DNA from: Bifidobacterium scardovii JCM 12489 = DSM 13734
GTDB taxonomy: Bacteria; Actinomycetota; Actinomycetes; Actinomycetales; Bifidobacteriaceae
DNA length: 64,000 nt
Reading direction: 5' to 3'
Assembly (NCBI RefSeq): GCF_001042635.1
Contig: NZ_AP012331.1
Span: 930,001 to 994,000 of the forward strand
The number at the start of each line of letters is the position of its first letter. The stretch's first letter is position 1. Of the stretch, positions 57,045 to 64,000 are shown piece after piece. Under the pieces are notes generated by a model that worked only from the letters and a program-made list of their open reading frames with translations, was not told the DNA's origin and ran no database searches. The position numbers and the translations under genes are program-made.

Positions 57045-58880
57045 ATGGCGAACGATACCGACAACGTCACCGGCACCGCCGCCGAAGACGCCGGGCTCGA
57101 CGCCCCGAAGAACGCGATGGCCACCGCCGGGCGCCTGTTCGGGCAGCTGCGCAACCAGCGCGTGCGCCTTGCGGTCGTCGCCGCGTCGATCATCCTGTAC
57201 ACCTTCTTCCACATCGGCGCGCCCATGTACAGCGCGGTCGTCGTCGACGCGATCTGGAACGCCGTGCAGGACGCATGGCAGTCGGGCGCGCCGTTCGCGA
57301 TCGGCTGGGGCGAGGGCGGCCTCGGGTGGCCGATCCTCATCCTCGCCATCCTGTACGTGGGGGAGTGGGCGTTCTACTACCTGCAGTGCTACCTGATGGC
57401 GTCGGTCGCCGAAAACCTCAACCTCACGCTGCGCAGGCAGATCAGCGGCAAGATCCAGCGCCTGCCGCTGCGCTTCTTCGACCGCAACAAGCCGGGCGAG
57501 GTGCTGAGCAAGGTGACCAACGATCTCGACCGCATCAGCGAGGTCATGCAGACCGGCCTGCTGCGCCTGATCACCGCGATCACCACGGTCACCGGCTCGC
57601 TGATCATCATGATCTGGTACTCGTGGGTCCTGACGGCGGTGTTCCTCGTGTTCATGGCGCTGAGCATGCTCGTCACCAAGCTCGTCGCGCGCAAGAACCT
57701 CGAGGTCGCCTCGCTGCGGCAGGAGACGATCGGCGAGCTGACCGGTCTGGCCGAGGAATACTACAAGGGCCGCAACATCATCAAGGCCTACAACCGCGAG
57801 GAGGAGAGCTCCGCCGCGATCCGCGACGCGGCCGAGCGCACCCGGCGCGCCGCGCAGCTCGCCGATTTCATCACCATGTCGGTGAACCCTCTGATCCGCA
57901 TGATCGCGCGCTTCTCGCAGATGTTCGTCATGCTCATCGCCGGGTGGATGGTGATCGGCGGACGCATGACCGTCGGTGTGGCGCAGGCGTTCTACCAGTA
58001 CATCAACCAGGTGTCCGAGCCGCTGACCGAGGCGAGTTACATGATCAACTCGCTGCAGTCGGCGCTCGCCTCCGCGGAACGCACCTTCGAGCTGCTCGAC
58101 GAGGACGAGGAACGCCCGGACCGCGCCGATGCGCTCGCCGTGCGCGAGCCGGTGCGCGGGCGAATCGTGTTCGACCATGTGCGCTTCGGCTATGAGCCGG
58201 ACCGCCCGCTCATGCGGGACGTGAGCTTCGTCGCCGAACCGGGGCGCAAGATCGCGATCGTCGGCTCGACCGGTGCTGGCAAGACCACGCTGATCAACCT
58301 GCTCATGCGGTTCTACGAGATCGACGGCGGGTCGATCACGCTCGACGGCGTGCCGACCGCGGACATGACGCGCGGCGACCTGCGGCGCGAATTCGGCATG
58401 GTCCTGCAGGATACGTGGCTGTTCGGCGGCACCGTCGCCGAGAACCTCGCCTACGGCAAGCCCGATGCGACGCGCGACGAGATCGTGGCCGCCGCCAAGG
58501 CCGCGCGTGCGGACTACTTCATCCGCACGCTGCCGAATGGTTATGACACCGTGCTCGACAACGAGGCCGGCAACCTGTCGGTCGGCCAGCGGCAGCTGCT
58601 GACGATCGCGCGCGTGTTCCTCACCGATCCGCCGATCCTCATCCTCGACGAGGCGACCAGCTCGGTCGACACGCGCACCGAGGCGGAGATCGGCAAGGCG
58701 ATGGCCAAGCTCATGGCCGGGCGCACGAGCTTCGTGATCGCGCATCGCCTGTCCACGATCCGCGACGCCGACCTGATCCTCTACATGGAGCACGGCGATA
58801 TCGTCGAGATGGGCGACCACCACGGGCTGCTCGAGGCCGGTGGCCGCTACGCCGCCCTCTACAACTCCCAGTTCGCATAG
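57045..58880 (+). CDS. ABC exporter, half 2 (degenerate signature)
   Basis: 611 residues: membrane domain (~45-340) and nucleotide-binding domain with Walker A GSTGAGKTT, signature NLSVGQRQL (Gly changed to Val in LSGGQ) and canonical Walker B ILILDEATSSVD with catalytic Glu. Complements the defect of half 1. An N-terminal ~30-residue Asp/Ala/Thr-rich extension precedes the first helix. GAGAGGAGG lies 7 bp before the ATG, inside the end of the first gene. Confidence 0.92.
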   Translation: MANDTDNVTGTAAEDAGLDAPKNAMATAGRLFGQLRNQRVRLAVVAASIILYTFFHIGAPMYSAVVVDAIWNAVQDAWQSGAPFAIGWGEGGLGWPILILAILYVGEWAFYYLQCYLMASVAENLNLTLRRQISGKIQRLPLRFFDRNKPGEVLSKVTNDLDRISEVMQTGLLRLITAITTVTGSLIIMIWYSWVLTAVFLVFMALSMLVTKLVARKNLEVASLRQETIGELTGLAEEYYKGRNIIKAYNREEESSAAIRDAAERTRRAAQLADFITMSVNPLIRMIARFSQMFVMLIAGWMVIGGRMTVGVAQAFYQYINQVSEPLTEASYMINSLQSALASAERTFELLDEDEERPDRADALAVREPVRGRIVFDHVRFGYEPDRPLMRDVSFVAEPGRKIAIVGSTGAGKTTLINLLMRFYEIDGGSITLDGVPTADMTRGDLRREFGMVLQDTWLFGGTVAENLAYGKPDATRDEIVAAAKAARADYFIRTLPNGYDTVLDNEAGNLSVGQRQLLTIARVFLTDPPILILDEATSSVDTRTEAEIGKAMAKLMAGRTSFVIAHRLSTIRDADLILYMEHGDIVEMGDHHGLLEAGGRYAALYNSQFA

Positions 58881-58889
58881 CACGTTGAT

Positions 58890-58941
58890 CCTGAGATTCT
58901 TAGCACGCAATGCGGTGCGCTGGCGTGCTAAGAATCTCAGG
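58890..58941. repeat. GAGATTCTTR palindromic element, copy 2
   Basis: CCTGAGATTCTTAGCACGCA ... TGGCGTGCTAAGAATCTCAGG between the convergent ABC-exporter and GH3 genes. Same arms as the element at 33754. Confidence 0.85.
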
Positions 58942-58957
58942 ACGCGGCTGTGGCGGA

Positions 58958-61894
58958 TCAGCGCCGGCCGGCGGCACGCCTAGTGAGGAAGCGCCGGATG
59001 GACAGCGTCTCAAGGGCGAGCAGCGCCATGGCCAATACGGCGACCACCGCGTAGTAGATATATTGCCACGCAGGGGTCTTTACCTCCGGCTGGCCATCCT
59101 CATATAGCCAGCTGTTCACCGCCGTGTACAGGATGTTGTGCGAAGCGGTGCGCATCGCCGTCACGGAGGTGGCGGAGCGGTCCTTGATTACGTTGTCGCC
59201 TTCGATGGTGGCGAGCATCGCGTCGTTGCCGGAACGGATCGCCTGATCGCCGATCTGATAGCCAAAACCGCCAAAGTAGTCGGTTTCCACGAAGCCGCGG
59301 AAGCCCCATTCGCCGCGCAGTACGCCGTTGAGCATATGCTCGTTGGCGGAGGAGTAACCGTTGCCGACATAGTTGAATGAGGCCATCACCGCCGTGGCTC
59401 CGCCGTCCTTGACCGCCAGCTCGAACGGCTTGAAGTAGATCTCGCGCATCGTCTGCTCGTCGGCCCAGGTGCACAGCATGGCCACGCGGTTCGTCTCCTG
59501 GTCGTTCAACGCGAAATGCTTGATGAACGGGTACACGCCGCGGGACTTCGCGCCGGCCACCTGCTGGGAGGCCATGATGCCCGACAGCACGCCGTCTTCG
59601 GAAAAATACTCGAAGTTGCGGCCGGCATACGGCGTGCGATGGATGTTCATGGCCGGCGCGTACCAGCCGGTCACGTTCATTTCTCGGGCCGTGGCGCCGA
59701 TCGTCTCGCCGAACTGCCTCGCCAGATCCTTGCTGAAGGTGTTCGCCACGGACACGCCCGAAGGCAGGCCAATCGAACCGACTCCGGTGAAGTTGTTGTT
59801 CAGCGTCGAGGGACCGTCGACGTCGGACTGCCGCGGTTTGCCGATCGAGTCGGCGGCCGCGTTGCCGTATCCGGCGAACGCGATGAGCTGGTTCATCTCG
59901 TCCACGGTCAGCTCGTCGAGCAGATCGTTCCACATCGGGTCGTCGTAGTCCTTACCGTACAGCTGGTACAGGTCGATGCCGTTCCTAGCGCCGGTCGTCG
60001 GCATCTCGTCGGAGCCGTCGTTGTCGTTCTCGTAGTTCGACGTATTGACGAAAGAGGCCTTGTACTGGTCCGGCATCGCATGGGTGCTCGGCGCGGCGGT
60101 CGCCTCGGCGTAGTTGGCGAAGTGGTCGGCTCGTGACAGCGTCTCGAATGCGGGCTTGATGTCATCGAACTGGTTCGTGACCGCCGAGGTGTCGGACGAC
60201 CGGTGATCGTCCCCGGAATAGGTGATCGTGTCGGGCACGGTCACGGTTCTCTGGTCGATCACTCGGTGCGACCCCGCATTGATGGAGATCGCGTAGTCAC
60301 CGGCTTCGAGCACGTAGGCGCGTGCGTCGTCGGCATCGTAGGAGGCCATATCCTCGTCCTTGAAGGAGAAGGACACGGTGGTGGACTCGCCGGGTTCGAG
60401 CTCGTCGGTCTTCGCGAAGTCGATGAGGTTGACGGAGGATTTCTCGATGCCGCCGTTGATGTACGGAGGGTTGTAGAATACCTCGACCACATCCTTGCCT
60501 GCCGTTTCGCCGGTGTTGGTGACGGTGACGTCGAATCCGATCGTGCCGTTGCGGTACGTCACCTCGCTCATCCGCTGGTCGAAGGTCGTATAGCTCAGGC
60601 CGTATCCGAACGGATACTGCACCACCGCGTCGTAATCGATCGCGCCCTCGTCGTCGGCCGTTTCATAGTACTTGTACCCGACGTAGATGCCCTCGACGTA
60701 GTTCACGAAGCTGGGCAGCACATGCAGGTCCTGGCCGGCGAATGCGGTGTCCACCGCGAACTCGGCCATGTTGTCGTACTGGAACTGGCCGAAATTGTTG
60801 GCCCATGGGGCTTTCGAGAAGTCGCGCACGAAGGTGTCGGTCGTGCGGCCGGACGGGTTGACCGCGCCGGTCAGCACCTCGCCCAGCGCGGTGAAGCCGG
60901 TCTGGCCCGCGGGTGGCGCCCACAGCACGGACCTGATCTGCGCGTAGTCGTCGACGAAGCTCATGTTCAGCGCATTGGCGCCGTTGTAGACCACGATGAC
61001 GTCATCGAAGTTCGCGGTGACCAGATCGAGCATGTCGCGCTCGCTGCGCGACAGGTCGAGGTACCCCTGCCCGGCCTCGAAATCCGCGTAGTCGGCGGAA
61101 TTGTTGTGATACACGGATACCGCGTCGCTCGACTCGCCCGGATCGGTGACCGCGCTGTCCGCGGGGCCGAACTGGCGGTTCGCGCCCGTATCGGTCATGT
61201 CGTTCGGCAGGTCGAAGCATTCGCCTCCGGTGCGTGCCAGCACGACGATCGCCGTATTGGAGAATGCCTTCGCGTTGGCGATCAGCTGGTCTGAGTAGGT
61301 GTTGGCCGGCGGCTCGGGCAGCGTCCAATCCTGGATGCCGGCGCTGAAGGTGGGTCGGTCGGCGCGGTATCCGGTGTAGAAGTCGGTCAGTGTGGTGTTG
61401 GTCTTCAGCCCGGCGTCCTGCATGCCCTGCAGGATCGACGTGGTTTCGTACTGGTCGTTCATCGAACCGGAACCGGTACCGCCGTAGATCGGATTGGTGG
61501 ATGCCCAACCGAACACGTTGACCTGATCGCTGGAGAGCGGCAGGGTGCCATCCTCATTCCTGAGCAGCACGATGCCCTCGCGTTCGATGTCCACGGCCAG
61601 GTCCTTGGTCTTCGCGATGGTCTGGTCGGTCAGCGTGCCGCTGCCCGACAGCAGCGACAGCATCGTGTTCAGTGGGCCGAACAGCATGGTGCTCACTGCC
61701 ACGATGACCGCGACCGCGGTGACGATCCACGTTTGGGAGTGAACCAGCTTTCGTGTGCCGGCATTCTTCACCGTACGGCGGTTCACCGCGAACGTGGCCA
61801 GTAGCGCCACCGCGAGCACCACGCCGATGACGATCAGCTGCGTGCGTATGGATTCGAGGGTACTGATGACATCCGAGAAATTGATGCCCAGCAT
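58958..61894 (-). CDS. Membrane-anchored GH3 beta-glycosidase with swapped domain order
   Basis: 978 residues. Two hydrophobic segments at ~18-38 and ~55-75, then the alpha/beta sandwich domain that is normally C-terminal (REGIVLLRNEDGTLPLS, FGWASTNPIYGGTGSG), a fibronectin-III-like domain (~480-560), and only then the (beta/alpha)8 barrel (SDVDGPSTLNNNFTG, WYAPAMNIHRTPYAGRNFEYFSED, PFIKHFALNDQETNR). The catalytic nucleophile is Asp872 in GFVETDYFGGFG. A third membrane segment lies near 943-962, so the enzyme would be tethered at both ends with its active site outside. Such permuted GH3 enzymes include beta-glucosidases; the exact sugar is unknown. Confidence 0.9.
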   Translation of the reverse strand: MLGINFSDVISTLESIRTQLIVIGVVLAVALLATFAVNRRTVKNAGTRKLVHSQTWIVTAVAVIVAVSTMLFGPLNTMLSLLSGSGTLTDQTIAKTKDLAVDIEREGIVLLRNEDGTLPLSSDQVNVFGWASTNPIYGGTGSGSMNDQYETTSILQGMQDAGLKTNTTLTDFYTGYRADRPTFSAGIQDWTLPEPPANTYSDQLIANAKAFSNTAIVVLARTGGECFDLPNDMTDTGANRQFGPADSAVTDPGESSDAVSVYHNNSADYADFEAGQGYLDLSRSERDMLDLVTANFDDVIVVYNGANALNMSFVDDYAQIRSVLWAPPAGQTGFTALGEVLTGAVNPSGRTTDTFVRDFSKAPWANNFGQFQYDNMAEFAVDTAFAGQDLHVLPSFVNYVEGIYVGYKYYETADDEGAIDYDAVVQYPFGYGLSYTTFDQRMSEVTYRNGTIGFDVTVTNTGETAGKDVVEVFYNPPYINGGIEKSSVNLIDFAKTDELEPGESTTVSFSFKDEDMASYDADDARAYVLEAGDYAISINAGSHRVIDQRTVTVPDTITYSGDDHRSSDTSAVTNQFDDIKPAFETLSRADHFANYAEATAAPSTHAMPDQYKASFVNTSNYENDNDGSDEMPTTGARNGIDLYQLYGKDYDDPMWNDLLDELTVDEMNQLIAFAGYGNAAADSIGKPRQSDVDGPSTLNNNFTGVGSIGLPSGVSVANTFSKDLARQFGETIGATAREMNVTGWYAPAMNIHRTPYAGRNFEYFSEDGVLSGIMASQQVAGAKSRGVYPFIKHFALNDQETNRVAMLCTWADEQTMREIYFKPFELAVKDGGATAVMASFNYVGNGYSSANEHMLNGVLRGEWGFRGFVETDYFGGFGYQIGDQAIRSGNDAMLATIEGDNVIKDRSATSVTAMRTASHNILYTAVNSWLYEDGQPEVKTPAWQYIYYAVVAVLAMALLALETLSIRRFLTRRAAGRR

Positions 61895-62137
61895 ACGTTG
61901 CTCCTTCTATCGTGTTTCTCCGCCTCCGGCCGTTCTTCCATGAAGCGTGACCGGAGACCCGATCCATAAGCGGCGACAGGGCTACGACGCCCGGTATCTG
62001 CTTATGATGGCGACGATATCGGGAAAGGGAATCGCGGCGTGAACCGTGGTTCGGGAGAGGTTGGCGAAGGTACGTGAACGGTATGGAGCCGTCCTTGGCG
62101 GGCGGTGGCGGGGCACGACTATGTCGGAGAGCCGGCG
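61895..62137. other. Upstream region of the GH3 gene
   Basis: About 240 bp. It contains the separated inverted words CATAAGC (61965) and GCTTATG (62000) 28 bp apart. No gene or clear terminator for the histidine-kinase gene is seen. Confidence 0.4.
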
Positions 62138-63511
62138 TCAGTGAGGCCGGGGCAGTACGATGCCGAGCTCGAAGACGCCATCCTCGGTGGTGATCACCAT
62201 ATCGCCGTCGAGGGCATCGACGATCATGCGGATGCTTTTCACGCCGTATCCATGGGATGCCGGGTCGGTTTTGGTCGTGATCAGATCGCCGTTGCCGGAG
62301 CGTATGACGTGGTCGAAATAGTTGGAGATGCGGATACTGACTAGATCGCCACGGATCGCCATCGTCAGCTTCACTACACGCCGCTGCGGGTCGTCGAGCC
62401 GGCGCAGCGCCTCGATCGCGTTGTCCAGCGCGTTGCCGAACAGCGAATAGATGTCGTAATCGCTGATCCAATCCACGCATGTCGCGTCCGCCATATACGT
62501 GAATCTGATGCCGAGCCGTGCGCATTCGAGGCTTTTCTGCGTGAGCACCACGTCGAGGGCGGCGTTGCCGGTTTTGGCGATGCTGTCATAGGTGCCGACT
62601 GAATCGGAGATCTCGTCGAGCACGGCGTTCGAACGGGCCGCGCCGGCAGCCCCGTCCGCGTTGACGGCGGAACGCAGACGCCCGATCTGATGCTTGAGAT
62701 CGTGGTAGCGCACGTTGGTGGTCTCGATCGTGTCTTTGAGCAATTCGTAGTAGTTGGTCCGCAGATCGTTCATCTGGCGCATGAAGGCGATCTCGTCGCT
62801 CAGCGTCTGATTGCGCGATAATTCGTTGAACAGCAGCAGGATGATCACGCAGGTGAGCACGGAAATGGCGCGCATCGCGAACTGGGTCTCGTCGTTCAGA
62901 TCGGAGGCATAGACGTAGGAGCTCAGCCCGACGGTGACCAGCAGCGTACTCGCCACCAAGGCTGCCAATACGCCCGCCGAGCTCATGCGTATCCTGGCCA
63001 CGTCGAAACGACGGATGTACCACTGCCAGAATATCGCGTAGACAGCGGCGAACACCGCCACACGCGTGGCTTCACCGGCCGTCCACGAGGCGAGTTGCGG
63101 CAGTCCGGCGGCCCACGACAGCCGCATGCGACCCAGATCGATGATCTCCACCGCCGCCGCGGCGATATGCTGCAGCGCGTATCCGCACATGGCGATGCCG
63201 GTGGCCATGCGCCAGTCGCAACGGCACACATGTTTCACGGCGGTGATGGACGCGAGGAACAGCAGCGTGAAGTTGGCCGTGGAGCGCAGCAGATACTGAG
63301 GCAGCACGATTATGCCGCATTCGGTGATCAGCACGCAGAACGCCATCATCGCCAGCAGGGCAACGACCGCGCGCCGACGCAGCCCGCCCGGCTTTTCGGG
63401 CGTGCGCAGGGCGAACAGCAGCTGCGCCACGATCATCTCCACGGTGGCGGCTTCGTTGTTGAAGATGCTGAGCGCCGGCACGGTGCCCACCATGATGTTG
63501 GGAAACTCCAT
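62138..63511 (-). CDS. AgrC-like sensor histidine kinase (GHKL ATPase domain)
   Basis: 457 residues. About six membrane helices fill residues ~20-215, followed by a coiled dimerisation helix with the phospho-accepting His in RYHDLKHQIGRL (about residue 270). The GHKL ATPase follows, with N-box FGNALDNAIEAL and G-box GYGVKSIRMIVDA. This architecture is that of peptide-sensing AgrC/ComD-type kinases. Only 5 bp separate it from the LytTR regulator gene upstream. No precursor-peptide gene is visible inside the window. Confidence 0.92.
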   Translation of the reverse strand: MEFPNIMVGTVPALSIFNNEAATVEMIVAQLLFALRTPEKPGGLRRRAVVALLAMMAFCVLITECGIIVLPQYLLRSTANFTLLFLASITAVKHVCRCDWRMATGIAMCGYALQHIAAAAVEIIDLGRMRLSWAAGLPQLASWTAGEATRVAVFAAVYAIFWQWYIRRFDVARIRMSSAGVLAALVASTLLVTVGLSSYVYASDLNDETQFAMRAISVLTCVIILLLFNELSRNQTLSDEIAFMRQMNDLRTNYYELLKDTIETTNVRYHDLKHQIGRLRSAVNADGAAGAARSNAVLDEISDSVGTYDSIAKTGNAALDVVLTQKSLECARLGIRFTYMADATCVDWISDYDIYSLFGNALDNAIEALRRLDDPQRRVVKLTMAIRGDLVSIRISNYFDHVIRSGNGDLITTKTDPASHGYGVKSIRMIVDALDGDMVITTEDGVFELGIVLPRPH

Positions 63512-63516
63512 CGTGC

Positions 63517-64000
63517 TCAGCGCCCCAACGACATGGTCACCGCTCGCAGGATCTCCTGCTTCTTTGATCGGCTGACCTCGATGCGGTTGCCGCCGACCGT
63601 GATCGTGTTGCCGTCAATGGCCGTGATGTTGTCGATATTGACCAGATACCAGCGGTTGCAGCGCATGAAGTTGCCTGCGGCGAGCGTCTGCTCGGCCTGG
63701 CCGAGCGTGCCTTTGACCGTGTGGTCGCCGTCGGCGGTGTGATAGGTGACGTAGTGGTCCTGCACTTCCACGTAATCGATGCGCTCGATCGGCACGACCT
63801 GCATCGCGTCGCGCGTCACCAGACGTATGGTCTGCGTTTTGCGGCGGCTGATACGCTGCAGGGCCTTGCGCATCACCATGTCGAAGCTGAAGTAATCGAC
63901 CGGCTTGACCACGAAGTCGAGCGCCTCGACTTCATAGCCCTTGATCGCGAGCTGCGCCATGTTCGTCACGAAGATGATGACCGTGGACGGGTCGGTTTCG
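63517..64000 (-). CDS. LytTR-family response regulator (N-terminus outside the window)
   Basis: About 161 residues are visible; the frame is open past the window edge. The end of the receiver domain is seen (STVIIFVTNMAQLAIKGYEVEALDFVVKPVDYFSF, including the conserved Lys of VVKPV). The LytTR DNA-binding domain follows (RIDYVEVQDHYVTYHTADGDH, FMRCNRWYLVNIDNI). The phospho-acceptor Asp is beyond the edge. It pairs with the downstream AgrC-like kinase. LytTR regulators bind paired 9-bp repeats, often upstream of exported proteins or bacteriocin genes. Confidence 0.92.
   Translation of the reverse strand, partial: ETDPSTVIIFVTNMAQLAIKGYEVEALDFVVKPVDYFSFDMVMRKALQRISRRKTQTIRLVTRDAMQVVPIERIDYVEVQDHYVTYHTADGDHTVKGTLGQAEQTLAAGNFMRCNRWYLVNIDNITAIDGNTITVGGNRIEVSRSKKQEILRAVTMSLGR

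Overview
The window looks like chromosome of a Bifidobacterium. The DNA is GC-rich, with actinobacterial-type proteins throughout (EF-P-nusB-carAB order, purL/purC/purT set, CGAAC-type SOS box). It also carries many copies of the GGCTCCCCTC...GAGGGGAGC palindromic repeat. Several sugar routes end at fructose-6-P or xylulose-5-P, the entry points of the bifid shunt (the last point is inference). The species cannot be named from the sequence alone.

Layout. 1-356: tail of a gene cut by the window edge. 357-1475: repeat-rich non-coding DNA with a 5-unit ~105-bp tandem array and a 19-bp palindrome at the promoter of a PRD regulator. 1476-6260: PRD regulator, split fructose-type PTS (two EIIA, EIIB, EIIC) and an allulose-6-P 3-epimerase. 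6387-8566: LexA-controlled Y-family polymerase plus YolD-like gene. 8606-8880: 69-bp repeat array. 8882-12112: three overlapping minus-strand genes (alpha/beta hydrolase, condensation-fold protein, zinc-ribbon membrane protein). 12252-13884: two head-to-head decayed genes (LysR and NhaC) joined at a deletion scar. 13913-20049: lactonase, purL, purC. 20135-27557: SorC regulator and a non-PTS ascorbate-like pathway (phosphotriesterase-fold lactonase, UlaD-like, PfkB kinase, MFS porter, UlaE, ribulose-5-P 4-epimerase). 27916-32855: lipoprotein, VOC protein, purT, glycosyltransferase, threonine aldolase. 33042-33115: tRNA-His. 33810-36738: prolidase-type peptidase and a class V aminotransferase. 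37208-41585: rpsL-rpsG-fusA-tuf. 41803-49302: efp-nusB-carA-carB-pyrF::gmk. 49499-54480: ilvD, DnaQ-like exonuclease, Tet(M)-like GTPase. 54675-58880: MarR regulator with a heterodimeric ABC exporter. 58958-64000: membrane-anchored, domain-permuted GH3 enzyme and an AgrC/LytTR-type two-component pair cut by the window end.

Most unusual points. (1) The gene after carB fuses an OMP-decarboxylase-like domain to guanylate kinase, but the decarboxylase motif DxKxxD reads D-C-L-H-G-G, so the catalytic Lys and second Asp are gone. (2) Two genes (27557 and 49302) end in long hairpins whose far arm is an inverted copy of the gene's own last codons and stop, built round a shared core. (3) The UlaD-like enzyme carries DxRxxE in place of DxKxxD. 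(4) A possible structured RNA of about 345 nt lies upstream of a strong terminator at 33666-33709.

Functional links. The PTS/epimerase cluster would deliver fructose-6-P. The SorC cluster would deliver D-xylulose-5-P and is probably controlled by two TGAACATNTGTTCA operators. The MarR gene and its exporter share a TGTCC-N7-GACA operator. pyr/pur genes (carAB, gmk, purL, purC, purT) are spread over three loci. No CRISPR array, rRNA, insertion sequence with transposase, prophage or plasmid gene was seen.
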